Position numbers and translations under genes: made by a program
Assembly: GCA_025769875.1 (NCBI GenBank)
Contig: JAGFNK010000150.1
Coordinates: 45,603-109,602 of the forward strand
Direction of reading: 5' to 3'
DNA length: 64,000 bases
DNA from: Russula earlei
Lineage: Eukaryota > Basidiomycota > Agaricomycetes > Russulales > Russulaceae
Part shown: one piece after another, positions 11,517 to 23,486 of the stretch
Layout of the letters: the number at the start of each line of letters is the position of its first letter
Numbering within the stretch: position 1 is the stretch's first letter
Notes under the pieces: model-generated
Databases searched by the model: none
What the model saw: only the letters and a program-made list of their open reading frames with translations
What the model was told of the DNA's origin: nothing

Positions 11517-12478
11517 TGTCATGAACCATTCCCTGGAGAGGGCCCTTGAAGGACCCTTCCTTATAGGAGGAAACCCAGCCTCTATGGTGTCACCCTGTTC
11601 ACACAAGCAAAAGGGGTGAGTAGAGGTGTCCACAATATCGCGCATGCATTGTTGCGCGAGCGATTCTCGGCACAATCGACATACAGCAAGCCCCACTTAA
11701 AGGCAACCCTTCTAGCAACTAAAGACAGTATTAGGGCCTTCCTAAGGACCCTTTGGAACGACCCTAGAAACTCTACGATAGGTACTAACCTAGTATCAAA
11801 GGCCCTACAACGCGTTATTAGACCAACTCTAATAACTATAGAATGAACTATAAGGCAACACTAAGGACCTTAATAGAACTATTAGGGTCGACTCTAAGGA
11901 CCCTAATAAGAACTATATAAGGGCCTTATAAGATAACACTATTCCCTAACCAAACTACAAGTCCTCAAATGACCGGCCCTAAACTAATTAACAGGAAATG
12001 GATCAGGTGCTTGCACGTGCACTAAAGCAGTAAACACGTGGACAATGGAAGCTCTTACTCATCAAGAGGAGCTTCTTACTCAGCAGCTTACTGAGCATGA
12101 CTGAGCATGCTCAGTAAGCGTCCTCCGACTTCTTACTCATCACTCTATTATGCTTGATAACAAGGTTATGACTTGTCCCTTATTTAGCAGTTCTCTTGTA
12201 GTATATAAGCGCTCAATAAAGTAGCGGACAGTCCTCAGACTGTCCATTTGTTTACGGCACTCTCTATCCCTGGGATACTCCTTTAAGGACCATCCCCTTG
12301 TGACTACCCTGGCCTCTTCCCTGCGTGATTGCTCGACTCTCACAGTAACAGTACCTCTCTGGTATCTGTTACTACTCTGGACTCTACTTCTTGCCCACGC
12401 GGTCTTGGACGTCTATCAACTCATCTTCGAGCTTATCCCTCGCTCTTGAACTGGATAGTTCAACAGTGAGTCTTGACA
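11517..12478 (+). repeat. Solo LTR, family 3, copy a
   Basis: 962 bp, starts TGTCATGAACC and ends AGTCTTGACA. It is near identical to copies at 40108-41069 (reverse) and 49926-50886. Flanks are TAACA (11512-11516) and TAACG (12479-12483), a 5-bp duplication differing by one CpG-type transition. A TATA-like TATATAAG near 12199 and a downstream AATAAAG give the transcription direction. A perfect 16-bp palindrome ACTGAGCATGCTCAGT lies near 12101. Confidence 0.92.
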
Positions 12479-12580
12479 TAACGGACATGTAACACATGGC
12501 GAATTACAGTCTGCCTGGGATGAAACATCCCCACTTATTTACAATAAAGCAATTTGATTAGATGTTTTTAGGTGGGGGGA

Positions 12581-12925
12581 CTAGGGAAAGCTGTTGTAAT
12601 GGAGTAGCATGAGATCTGGTTCCAATACTTGAGTCTGGAATGATGGCACAATAGTATTGTAAGGTGCAGTACTGTAAGTAAAATGGTGTGAAGGCAGTTG
12701 TGCAAGCAGTTGCGCTGCATTTGACAGTCCTACTGATGAGGCCAGTGATGATGATGAGGGATACTGATTACTGCTACATTGTCTGCCATAGAGTCCCACA
12801 AACCATTGGTTGTTTTCCAACTCTGTATGGGCAGCAAGATGTTCTTTGATTCAAGTGGTGAGGTCAGATGTGGTGCCCTCCATCGAGAGCTTGAGTGCAC
12901 CTGCAATAATCATGAGGTCTTCCTT
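12581..12925 (-). pseudogene. Fragment resembling a SAP-like DNA-binding region of a fungal mobile-element protein
   Basis: Minus strand reads RKEDLMIIAGALKLSMEGT, then SDLTT, an in-frame TGA (12851-12853), then IKEHLAAHTELENNQWFVGL and a Ser-rich tail (YPSSSSLASSVGLSNAAQ). The helix-turn-helix-like spacing with a terminal HLAAH motif resembles SAP-type domains seen in fungal transposable-element proteins. The TGA stands where an Arg would be expected. The domain call is from memory of the pattern and is tentative. No start or gene boundary is visible. Confidence 0.4.
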
Positions 12926-13170
12926 GCGCTCCCAATCCTCTGATTCCCTTTCACCATTCCATTTACTTTATTATCTTCTACTCTTTGTACTTCCCCCATG
13001 TATATGAAACCCTTAGCTACTCTGTAGTAAACAGAGAGAAGAATAAGATCCCCTTTCCTTTGACATCTGCCTCTGCTTGAATGAAGAACTTCAAACAACC
13101 AAGTGTGTGATACCAGCTCCTCTCTCCCCTTCTTGCTCCCACCTCTGGTTCCTCAGTTGATGTCCACTTA

Positions 13171-13830
13171 CTGTCATTTTCATGTGACCTTGCACTTGCC
13201 ATTTTTGGATGTCATTTCAAGTGCAAAATCAAAACTGCTATATCTCAACAGCTTCTCAACAGATTGCCTTGAAACTTTGACAGTAGAACCTTATATACTG
13301 TATCTAGGTGCAGCTAAAATATGGGAGCATAATATTCAGTTCTTGAAATGTCGATTTTCAGGTGCTGACATGGGTGCAAAACTTTGAACTGCCATATCTC
13401 AACTGTTTCTCAATCAATTGACTTGAAACTTTGACAATGGGATCTCATGTACTGTATCTAGGTGCAGCCCAAGAGTTGGGGTCTAATTCCTAGTTCTTGA
13501 AGTTTCAATTTTTGGGTGTGATCTGAGTGCGAAATTTTGAACTGCCACATCTCAACCATTTCTCAATAGATTTCCTTGAAACTTGGACAGTAGAACCTTA
13601 TATACTGTGTCTAGGTGCAGCTAAAATATGGGAGCCTAGTGTTCAGTTCCTGAAGTTTCGATTTTTGGGTGCCAATCGGCATGCAAAATTTTGAACTGCC
13701 ATATCTCAACTATTTCTCAATGGATTGGCTTGAAACTTGGACAGTGTCATCTCATGTACTGTATCTAGATACAGCCAAATAATGGGTTTCACTTGTTGAA
13801 TTTTCACATTTTGGGGTGCTGACCAACCCC
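13171..13830. repeat. Left terminal arm of element C, four 154-bp tandem units
   Basis: The phrase GCCATATCTCAAC or a close variant recurs at about 13241, 13395, 13548 and 13702, a spacing of 153-154 bp. Each unit also carries CTTGAAACTTTGACAGT or similar, a TATACTGTATCTAGGTGCAGC-like block and ATTTTTGGGTGC or similar. The same units form the arms of elements B and F. Confidence 0.88.
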
Positions 13831-14474
13831 GAGCATGACAGGATATCCCTACACATGACTATTTACAGCTGTAGCGTGCAACCACAGCAAGGAAAATACA
13901 GTGAGACAGATGGAAAACATCACTGGTGGGACGATAGCAGGTTTCTGGACTGTAGCATGCCAGGTCGGGCATGCGGAGTCCGTGGGGCTTGATCCGAGGG
14001 CAGGTAGGAGCAGAAGGGAGCAGGGGAGAGCAAGGTTGTGCCCTGGAACACAATGCACACACACATGCAAGAGAGGGTGTGTGTGTGTTCTCGAGGGAAT
14101 GGTTCACACAGGCAGACAAGATGTTTTAATGCAGAGGCAAAAGCTCCCTCCTATTCAAGACTGTAGCTACTAGCCTTAAATACTGTAGAAGAAAGGTGGG
14201 GTGAGAACTAGGTAATCAAAAACATGGATGAGAAGACAATGGCATAAGAATCCTACTGCTCCAACTGCGAGTCCATGAGCACAGGGTGGTGCAGCAAGGA
14301 CAACAGGCTGAGGTGCTGTGGGCAGCAAGCCCTCGGATTGAGTGGCAATGACGTCTGTGCATGCGTCATCCAAGTCCATACGTATGTGCATGGTGGGGGT
14401 GAGGACAATGCTTGAGAGACAATGATGAAAGGGGCGAGAGTGGGATTGAAAGGGAGTCGACGATGGGCAAGAGC

Positions 14475-14965
14475 TGTCACAAGTACCAGCTCTTCAGACT
14501 GGACCAGCAACCAGACAAGCCTACCCGGACAAGCCTCACGATTCCCACATGTTTGATGACTCTCTAGCCTCGCCTGTACCACTACTTTCCAGCATGTTCC
14601 AGTCTTGATTGCCTCGTTACCTCCTCATGTCTACTATTTGATATAGGACATACATGTCTATATAAACCTGTCTGTATGAGAGAACAAGCCCTAAGCTTGT
14701 TCTCTTGTGAATATCACTGGATTCTAGCTTCGGGACTGTAGGCTTGCAGGGAATCAAGCAATCGTCTTAGAACTCCTCTCATCTCTCTAAGTCTTCCAAC
14801 GTGAAGACTTATTTGTTATCCTTCCACTCCGCAGTACACACTAGCCTTTGCTGTGTTGTCACCAAGATCCCCGAATTCCACGAGAACTTACCATCTTGCT
14901 CAACTCAGTGCGCATGTCTCGCAAATGAAATGATTTGTCAGCGACACCGCCCCCAGTCGGTGACA
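14475..14965 (+). repeat. Solo LTR, family 2, inside element C
   Basis: 491 bp from TGTCACAAGTACC to GTCGGTGACA, flanked by AGAGC on both sides (14470-14474 and 14966-14970). Element B has the uninterrupted site (GAGAGCGATATG in reverse complement), which confirms the insertion. A TATATAAACC motif near 14658 suggests plus-strand transcription. Single copy here; element type unknown. Confidence 0.92.
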
Positions 14966-15349
14966 AGAGCGATATGACAAAAGGGTGGGGAGCATGAAGC
15001 AGATAAAGATACTAGTGGCGCAGGGGATGGATGTAGATGAGGGAGCGTGAGGCTTGGGTGAAGTTGGAGGTGATCGAGCTGAGGTGTCGTTGCTGTTCCT
15101 GGGTGTAGAGTGGGCGATGCGAGGGAATGATGTTGAGAGGAGCGCATGAGAGGTAAGTGAAAAGAGGGAAAGGAATGATGATAGTTGGAGGGATGATATG
15201 AGGGGAAGGGAGACGAGAGACAAAGGGAAAGGAAGATGTGTGGGCAAGGGACATGAGGGAGGTGGGGGCAAGTGCAAGTCATGTGAGTTTCCTGGTCAGC
15301 AGGCTCAGACACCTTACAGGACTGCTTAGAGGAGGTTTTGCATACCGTC

Positions 15350-15655
15350 AGGGAATTTGAGGACATGGGGTGCCATGGCATCTGATGGACCCTCCATTTT
15401 TTGGATGGTCGACGTCTTGACCTGGGGTCTGGAGAAGGTGACCTCGTGCGACTTTGCGGTTCGCTTGCTTCGCCACTCTCCTACAACAGCGGCATAAGAA
15501 TAAAATAAGCTGAAAGGGTGTTTGCATTGACTTGCCTTGGCAGCCTGTTGAATGGTGACATCACCCAACCCACGCAGTACCTCCCAGGGTGCCATGAGGC
15601 CAGAAGCTGGGAGCCCACCGCCATTGTCATCCTCGTCTGACAAGTCCGCGCTCAT
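15350..15655 (-). pseudogene. Captured fragment of a probable fungal transcription-regulator gene (in element C)
   Basis: Minus-strand ATG at 15655 starts an acidic segment (SADLSDEDDNGGG) followed by APWEVLRGLGDV and QQAAK. A GC-AG intron follows (AAG then GCAAGT, ending GTAG), then an Arg/Ser-Pro-rich basic segment (SRTRSPSPDPRSRRRPS). In another frame APHVLKFPD remains. The arrangement resembles the linker that follows the zinc cluster in fungal-specific Zn2Cys6 regulators, but the cluster itself is absent. That match is from memory. The frame stays open until the solo LTR at 14965. Retention of an intron means DNA-level capture. Confidence 0.5.
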
Positions 15656-16829
15656 TGTAGTTGATATTGGGAAGGGCCTCTTTAGAAGGGCACACTTGGG
15701 TTCATAGAGCCGGACAAGGACTGACCTTGCTTAACTCAGCGCAGGTCAATGTGTTGCCCCAGAAGCAAACAGGGTTAAAGGAAAATCTGTCATGGGTGGA
15801 CATCAGGGAGAATGTCACCAGTCCTCCTGCCATTGCAAGGGGCATGAAGGAATCGAGCGGGGGTGAGAGGGGGGGTTCTGTATCCAAATTATCAGTGGAC
15901 GCTTTGCCTTGAGGTTGAGGTCGGGAGGTGGCACAATGATGCACTCTCGTGTCTGGCACCGGGACCACCAGCAGCAACAAGCATGGAGCTGCGGCAACTG
16001 CTTGTGGGATCAACAGGAGAATGATTTATAACTCGAGTCAGCGCAGTTCATGGCTGTCAGGGAGGGATGTTGAGGATGCACATGTATGATTTGGTGTATG
16101 TTTGCCACGTTCCTTGGCTTGACATCTCCACAGAGGCTCAGGCGAGGTGACACACTCATTTGGGTGCCTATGGGCGATATCAGAAGGCTCCACAACCTTG
16201 TGAGAGTGCAAGCAGAAGATGTGCAAGTGGAAGATGGTGGCGAGGGGGATGATCGTAGTATGGGGGGATGAACAAGTTACCTGTGAGATTCATTAACTCA
16301 GTGGCGATCACTAGCACATGCTCTGTCAGAGGATCTAGAGTGGAACCTGTCCATGTTGCAAATGATATTGTTACTGCAAGTAACACATGGCATCTATTAG
16401 ACCCTCCACATAGAGGCAAAGACAAGAGATGTAGTTGCCTACTTCAAGACAAACTGACCAACGAAGTTTGCTGGGCTGATCAGCAATACTCCCTTCTTTG
16501 TTTGGTGATGCATTGATCAAGGTAAGATGTGGGTTTCATAATAAAAGACAGAGGAGTATCCTCAGATGGCCTTGAGGGAAAGTAGCTGCATGGTGATCCA
16601 TTGATGCTGTCACCTGCAGAGGAAACATCATCTGCATGGTGCCATTATTGACCAGCAAGTCAATTCATGCATTCGAAATCACGACAAAGAGCTGGTTACC
16701 CATCCAGATAGAGAAGAGTGGCCCATATATCCTTGACCAGGCTTGTAGAGTGTGCTCACGATAAGAGCAAAGGAAGTAGTAACAAAGGAGCAAGCCAGGA
16801 GGGATCATATGGATATGGCAGGTCCGAAA

Positions 16830-17355
16830 TTTTGCATGCAGATCGGCACCCAAAAATTGAAATTTCAGGAACTGAACATTAGGCTCCCATATTTTAGCTA
16901 CACCTAGACACAGTATATAAGGTTCTACTGTCCAAGTTTCAAGGCAATCTATTGAGAAACAGTTGAGATATGGCAATTCGAAATTTTGCACTCAGATCAC
17001 ATCATCACACCCAAAAATCAAAACTTCAAGAACTAAGAATTAGACCCCAACTCTTGGGCTGCACCTAGATACAGTACATGAGATCCCATTGTCAAAGTTT
17101 CAAGTCAATTGATTGAGAAACAGTTGAGATATGGCAGTTCAAAGTTTTGCACCCATGTCAGCACCTGAAAATCGACATTTCAAGAACTGAATATTATGCT
17201 CCCATATTTTAGCTGCACCTAGATACAGTATATAAGGTTCTACTGTCAAAGTTTCAAGGCAATCTGTTGAGAAGCTGTTGAGATATAGCAGTTTTGATTT
17301 TGCACTTGAAATGACATCCAAAAATGGCAAGTGCAAGGTCACATGAAAACGACAG
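16830..17355. repeat. Right terminal arm of element C
   Basis: Just over three of the 154-bp units in reverse orientation, ending GGTCACATGAAAACGACAG and then TA. The innermost unit breaks off at the sequence CCATATCCATATGATCCC (in reverse complement), the same arm-interior junction as in element B at about 32310. Confidence 0.85.
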
Positions 17356-17357
17356 TA

Positions 17358-18164
17358 ATGGTCCAACAATCCTGCTCTTTCACATTTGTGCATCTCCAGA
17401 CACCACACTGGTGGTCTAGAGCTTGCCTAAAGCTGTGACCATAGTCCTCAAACCCATGAAATCTTGACAGAAATCCCAGGCACACCAAGCACACCAGGCA
17501 CACCAGTCCTGACCAGTCTTGACCAGTTTTTATCAGTCTTGAAAGTTGATGTGACTGTGACTGGACATTCTACAATCCAGTTTGACCTTGACTGAAAGTT
17601 CATTCATGATCAGTCAGGTCAGGTTCAGTCAAGCAGTTTTTTGCAGTCAATGTGACCTGACCTGAAAGCACTAAGTGAAATGCACAAGATGACTGAGAGG
17701 CACAGTGAAAAGGAAAATGAAAGATGAGAGGACAGCTGGACCACAGGGCATGAGGCAATGGTTTGCAGTGTTGGGGTTAATGGATGAGGCTGCATTGGTG
17801 GAAGGTGATTGTTGAGAGTGTGGGAGCAGGAGAATAGGCAGATAGACAAGATGGTGGGGGAAGGATGAAGAAGACAAGGTAAGGAGGCAGTGAGCAGGAG
17901 ACTTGTCAGATGCAAGGCATATGCGTTCGTTTACGTGACCATGACCAGAATCTGCTTACACTAGTTGGACAATCAAACTCCATCCAGAAATGTGTGATGC
18001 AGGTGTGATGCAGGCATGATGCAGGTGTGACCCCCAGCCAAAATATTCCTTGAGACCAACTTGATGGACCTCCATTTTTCTTTGATAGAATGACATTAAT
18101 GGCACTCAATAGTATAAGCACAAACTTTTAAATGGAGTTGTTCAAGCAGATACAGGGGAAATGA
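17358..18164. other. Unassigned stretch with short tandem motifs
   Basis: No gene supported. It contains small direct repeats: GGCACACCAAGCACACCA near 17480, a run of TGACCAGTCTTGACCAG near 17510, and about four copies of an 11-bp unit GTGTGATGCAG near 17991-18035. The flanking open frames show no family features. Confidence 0.5.
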
Positions 18165-18215
18165 AATTGGCGAGATGGTACTGAATTGGCAAGTTCCCGG
18201 TTAGTGATAGTACTG
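18165..18215. repeat. Dispersed repeat, right copy of inverted pair
   Basis: Reverse-complement partner of 11443-11497, about 85% alike by eye. Most differences are G/A or C/T. See that entry. Confidence 0.55.
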
Positions 18216-18441
18216 TTGGGTACACCTCCTCAGTCACACTGGGTCACAGAGCGGAGACTCAAATTCACGCTCATGTAATATGCTGCACTGCGACGCTACG
18301 ACTTGCGCAGCTCCAGCTTTGAACAAGACTAGTATCCTGAGCACTTGATGTGCCGGACTGAGTTGATATGCATATGCCATGCATTCCGAGCTGGGGATCC
18401 GTTCCGATCGGAGCGTGGCCAAGCACCTCACCTTACGCCAG

Positions 18442-18447
18442 TATAAA
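18442..18447 (+). promoter_or_regulatory. TATA-like box upstream of secreted-protein gene
   Basis: TATAAA in the context CCAGTATAAAGCC, 160 bp before the proposed start codon at 18608. The intervening sequence is pyrimidine-rich, as often seen in fungal 5' leaders. Confidence 0.45.
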
Positions 18448-18607
18448 GCCAATTCCTGCAATCATGATTCTTAACAGCTGTCGTCCCAATCATTACATAC
18501 TATCCGGTACTGGTTACCGACAACTTTTCTAAACTTTCTACGCCACTGTCCTATTCAAACTTTGACAACTTCCATTCAACGATCTACATTCCCATTCACA
18601 AGTAACA

Positions 18608-19092
18608 ATGAGAACCTCAAGCTCTGCACATGTTTTAGCCCTATTCTGCCTTGCCGTTGGCATGGCTCCATTGTTCGCGCATGCTTCAGCGTGCGCCAAC
18701 CTCTTCGTCCTCTTTCCTCCCTGAAATTGACGTTACCTCGCAGACCTCATTTGGATACAAGGCAGATAGGGCCTGCAAAGGGTCCTCGTTCTCGCCTGAA
18801 ATTAACGTTACATCGCGGACCGAGTTTGGATCCAAAGCAGATAAGGCCTGCAAAGGATGAGACGAAGCTGATGTTAATGTCTCGGGCGATGAACAGGCAA
18901 ATAGCCGAGATGGATGCCGAACGGGGTGGTAATGCCCCCTTCGAGTTGCCCCCTGAACTGCGACAGCAATCGCATGACAGAATCATGAGCGGAATGGAGA
19001 AGCATCTGGCGCCGCTCCACAACAAGCACCCGACCCTGATTAGTGAACAAACGTTGGCGAATCTGAAGAGTCATCATGGTTTGGCAAAGTAA
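18608..19092 (+). CDS. Predicted small secreted protein, unknown function
   Basis: Two exons: 18608-18690 and 18744-19092. The 53-bp intron (GTGCGC to CGCAG) is the size of other introns here and exactly restores one frame, giving 143 residues. The first 28 residues form a clear signal peptide: basic start MRTSSS, hydrophobic core VLALFCLAVGMAPLF, and an AHASA-type cleavage site. The mature part is basic and begins with two imperfect repeats of about 24 residues (LDTRQIGPAKGPR, then LDPKQIRPAKDET), encoded by a 72-bp direct duplication. A helical, charged C terminus follows (FELPPELRQQSHDRIM). No Cys-rich core and no known domain. It lies between transposon blocks. The gene model is inferred from sequence only, so transcript support is lacking. 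Confidence 0.55.
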
Positions 19093-21074
19093 ACATGTGT
19101 CTTGATACGAATGCGAACCTTCACATCTCCTCTATTGTCACCGCACGATGTGATCGCCCAAAGGCCATCTTCATGGCAAGAAGAAAGGGGAGACGGACTT
19201 AGTTCGCCATTCGGCTGTGTGTATGGGAGCTGAGAAGGTGGCCCATCAAGATGATAGCGAATCTTGAACGCACGCGAGATCGTGCTGCCCTAGACCCACA
19301 AAAGGGAATAAGGTGGGGAGAAATCTGCCAGTGGGGTGCAGTGCGGGTTTGAATCAGAGCCTGTCACGCTGTCGACGGCAGCAGGGTGCGAATCAGAGGG
19401 GGTGATATCGAAATAAAACGTAGGAAAGATGTTTTGATAAGACCTCGGAAGCAGAAAGATGACCGCTTCACGCGCCAATCTATGATGAAGAGAGTGGGGG
19501 ACGCGAGAGCGCCTGCCATCCGATCAGACGGTGGTGGAACTCGAACAGAATGTGGCAACTCCGAGTCGAAGGGGTCTCGGTGGCACCAGCACAGCCATCA
19601 TTCCCGCCCTGTCACACCCACCTTCTCCACCCACCCCCGCCTCTCAATGTACGACCTCTATGATGGGGATGGGGATGATGGCCAGATGCGCCATCCGCAG
19701 GCTACCCCAGGTCTCATCCAACAGCGCACCAGCGCATCAGGTCAAGGAGTCATCCTTGATTTTGCTGCGCTCTGAGTCGTCCCGACTTGTCCATATTGTT
19801 TCGAGACCAGATTCAGACAATGACACACGTCAAGCAAATGACATTATCATCCGGCTCAAATCACACGACTCTTAACAAGTAGAAGGTGAGCGGCGTACAT
19901 AGCGAGGGAACAAAGCCAACTCGTGCGAGAACAAGAGCATACCTACCTGGTCTGGCAGCCGCGATAATGCGGACCCGGTATTCACAAATAGTGGCCAACC
20001 CCATGGCCAACTTATATTCTATGCCACAGGAAAATAGAAATTATGAAGGGCGTACTCGGAAGAACGACTTTGTTTTTTCGTTATGACGTGCCATGTGATG
20101 GACGTGCGCGAACCACCTTGTCCCCCACCTCCTCGGCTCTCCACGCTTCGACCTTCGAATGAAGAACCATTTTGGAAGGACCCGGTGACGGCGACTTGCA
20201 AAGGCCGCAACGGTAGAGCGAGGATGGCCTCCCCATGCTTCCACTATTCTGAGCGAGAGTGGTTCATCACATCCCGGTTCTCCGTGGACAGATGGAGTGT
20301 AGGCTCGCTGTGGGAATTAGATACCCAGCAGCGTAGCCTCGTCCACAACTTCTCAATGGGATCGCGAACAAGAACAAATGAAGGGGTTGTTCGGTGTGCC
20401 CCATGTCGGGCTCCTGGCTTCTCAGCAGGTATTGTACCCTGCTGTTAGTGAGTTCAGACCCATCGATGGCTCATCGACGGAGATTACGGTATATAGCCTC
20501 ATGTTTACCTATAAGAAATTGGGGCCACACGCGGGTGTGGTCCCTATTTATAGAGTAGAGGTGAACCCCGCATAAGGTTAACAATGAATCCCCGTGCCTC
20601 ACAGGGAACGTAAAGGCGATATATATATCCTCGAACCTCATGCCCCAGCGATGATATCCGATGCTCTTCAAAATTCATTCTACATACAATAAATACAGCA
20701 AAATTCCATCGTCCGATCTAAGGACTGTTAACACAATACGCTACACCAAAAGTCCTGGACCTAGGGAGAGATATCACCACAACATGCATGAGTAACTAAG
20801 GGGTAACCTAACGGAAAGCGCAAACATAGTCCGAACGAGAATGGCTATGCCAATTCAGAACGAGAGTCGATGAGATAAATAACGGAAATTATGAGGCCGA
20901 GAGGCGGCGGTCCCATGTATCAAGGGGTGGTCGAAGTAGCGGACTTTATTCATTATTCATTATGAGATTTGCCAGGGATAGTTGAAGCTTGAAGTACAAT
21001 GAGTGTTGGTGCGCCGTGCCCGGGTCGTGCAATTCCGTAAAGAAGATCTTGAAGATACGAAGACGGAAGGAACG
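19093..21074. other. Intergenic region between the two host-like genes
   Basis: Balanced composition, no repeat shared with the rest of the window and no supported gene. Several open frames of 60-130 codons on both strands lack motifs and convincing splice structure. A 10-bp-stem hairpin (GGGGCCACAC then GTGTGGTCCC) lies at about 20520-20543. The 3' untranslated part of the C2H2 gene should end within the right-hand portion. Confidence 0.5.
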
Positions 21075-23486
21075 TTACATTAACACCGTCCCATTACTGT
21101 AGGCATTCCTCCAGTCTTGGGAGCTACCAACGTCTGGCTCAACTTTGAGTGATCCTACACCTGTTTGGTGCTCAGGGTTCAGCTCTTGCGCCTTCAAACA
21201 GCCGGAACCACCTTCAGAACGCACTGGATAGTAAAGTCTGAGCAGAACTGATGTAGTGGGCGAATATTACGCACAATGTCGATTGAGAGCATCAAGCCGC
21301 GCAAACGGCTTCCTACAACCATCACACGTGAATGGGCGATGATTCGAGTGCAGCTGCTCATGGCGCTTGCAATCATGCTGTCGGGCGAAACCCTTGCCAC
21401 ACCCTGGCCACTTGCACTGGAAGGGTTTCTCATCGTTGTGCGAGCGTAGATGCCCTGTAGTTCATTGTTTGAGCGGCTACGGGCATGACAGTCGGTAGAG
21501 ATTCATACCTTTGAGATTGAAATGACGGGTGAACGTCGAACCACATCCCGGAACGGGACATTGGAACTTCGCGTCGTTGATGCGCCGTTTCATGCTGGCA
21601 TCAGCCGTTGCGGACGTTGTCACGTTTGGCCTCGCGACCGGCGTTGCCCCACGAGATCCGCCAGAGGAGTAACCGCTAACGTAACCTCCGGTCGCGTCTC
21701 TTGTCATGTTAAGAGTCTGGCCATTTCCAATCCCAAGATCCGGGAGGGGTTCTGCAGGACGTGCAGGGCTACTGGACGGGCTGGCAGGATAGGGCGACGC
21801 GCGTTGAGTACCCCAGATGTGGCCAGCCATACGTTCCCGTGAACCACTGGAGGCGCGACGATGGTGTCCGCGAGCGAATGGTTGGGCATCAGTGGGATGT
21901 AAGAATTGGGTCTGTTGCGAAAGGAAGTCGACATGTCGGCTGGGGGGGAAACTGGGGATAGCAGCACCAGGGTGGGGGCCAAGCATCGTAGGGCGGAGAT
22001 CCTCGGAGCGAGATTGTCTATGAGTAAGTCTAGGTCCACTGCCACCGTCCGAGCGCGCACGTCTTAAAGAAACAGCAAAGTCTGGAGAAAGAAAGGATGA
22101 AATGTTGCTTTGGGAAGTCGGGTTTTGTAAGGGGAAGGGATGGGGAAGGGATCCCGAACTGAAAGAGGATTGAATCGCACTCGCGGAGGAGGATGGGCGG
22201 GGAATGAGGTCGATAGGAGGAAGAACCTCGTTCATGTGCACAGTCCGGTCACTGGCTAAGTTAGAGTTAGAGGAACCCAACTCAAGAAGCTGACTCTGTT
22301 GTGGTTGGTTGAACAAGGGACCGGTCGACCACTGGGGTGGACGAGCGGAAGTATCTGATTTTGAACGAGAGCGAGAAGGAGATGGCGGTAGGAGGTAGTC
22401 GTCGCTAGCTGGGTGATCGGTCGAAGGGTGGTTGGGTTGGGCGGTATGGGCTGGGAAGTTAAATGGGATGCCGGAAGCGCCGGTAGATCCGGCGCCGGTG
22501 GGGAAATCGGAGGCAGGCTGTGATGGCCCGGAGTTTGCCGAGGGATCGGATGAGTGATGGGTCCAGCTCGACGATGGGACAGTTGATGGTGTTGCTGATC
22601 CTGCGATCGGCGGGTGTCAGTAACGAACTCTTATGAAAGCGAAAGAACAAGGCGGTCCCTGGGGATACAGACCTTGGGAAATCGTGTTCCTAAACCCTCC
22701 CGCCTGCGACGTCTCGCCACCACCAATAGGCGTAGCGGGCACAATGTGAAGACGAGGACCAACCCCGTCGCCCTCGGGGGCATGGATCACTGGCCGGTTT
22801 TGCTGGTAACCACTCGGCTGGTTCAAGTCGGGTATTACGAGGACAGGAGGTGATTGGGCCTTCATTTGAGGGGAAGCGCCTTCGCTGGGGATCGGGACAG
22901 GGCGATGATACGGTGACTCGACGCGCAATTGGTTGAAGTCAAGGTGGGGGGAAGCATTGGCGCCAAGGTGAGATGACACAGATGACGCTGGGCTTCGACG
23001 GTCGTTCTCTGCTCCACTCTCAGCGCCCCCGTTGCTCGAGGAGGGAGAACCGTGATCATAGTATGCTGGTGAATGGGCGTCGTCCGCGGGGGTGACGGAT
23101 ACCGACACGCGATTCAAATTATTGACGCCGGACATGAAGTCGTCGTCGAACATGAGGAGACCTGTAGAAGCGGGTGGATCGTATTTGGAAGGGTCGTAGT
23201 CTTCCGTTGTTGGGATGGCAAGAGGGTCGTTATCGAAAAGACCGAGGCTATCGTCCTTCGAATCGAAATCCAGTTCTGATACTGCAGAGTACGGTGAGTT
23301 GTGATAAGAGCCGTTATACGACGGTGTGGCGGGGAAGTGAGGACTAGAGGGCCGTAACTCAAACGAGTCAAAGGCAGGATGGTGGGGAGAGAGGTTGAGA
23401 TTGTCTGGGAGGAGGCCGGAGGGGCGGAAGTCGACACCGCTGTCGAGATCTGATAGAAAATGGTGGTCCTGATGAAGCTGTTCCAT
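21075..23486 (-). CDS. C2H2 zinc-finger transcription factor
   Basis: Four exons on the minus strand: 23486-22673, 22600-21509, 21454-21275 and 21223-21075, with introns of 72, 54 and 51 bp, giving 744 residues. The ATG at 23486 ([10 protein letters not shown]) is preferred over an upstream in-frame ATG at 23699, whose extension lacks conservation cues. The N-terminal 600 residues are Ser/Pro/Asp-rich low complexity, typical of activation and regulation. Three fingers lie near the C terminus: [20 protein letters not shown] (split by intron 2), [19 protein letters not shown] and [17 protein letters not shown]. The array resembles the Ace2/Swi5 and Crz1 group of fungal regulators; which of these is not resolved. 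A nuclear DNA-binding role is inferred. The frame is intact, unlike neighbouring elements. Confidence 0.88.

Larger units (their letters stand above)
13171..17355. mobile_element. Element C: large terminal-inverted-repeat element with captured gene fragment
   Basis: Left end CTGTCATTTTCATGTGACC after TA (13169-13170). Right end GGTCACATGAAAACGACAG before TA (17356-17357). Each terminal arm is built of about 154-bp tandem units: four at left, a little over three at right. The interior matches element B (31771-35368) in reverse orientation and includes the regulator-like fragment. It is interrupted by a solo LTR (14475-14965) absent from B, so B gives the empty site. No transposase is visible, so it should depend on one supplied elsewhere. 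Element F carries a candidate. Confidence 0.85.

Noticed and set aside
11616..11846. Recurrent 67-82-codon frames at 11493, 40722, 40890 and 50025
   Set aside because: All lie inside family 3 LTRs and are repeated because the LTR is repeated. No coding features.
13849..15381. Numerous Pro/Ser/His-rich frames inside elements B and C as separate genes
   Set aside because: They overlap in several phases of pyrimidine-rich DNA. Only the regulator-like exon pair has splice signals and a recognisable pattern.
20519..20543. Hairpin GGGGCCACAC/GTGTGGTCCC as a terminator
   Set aside because: Eukaryotic context, no T-run and no adjacent small RNA gene. Left as a simple inverted repeat.
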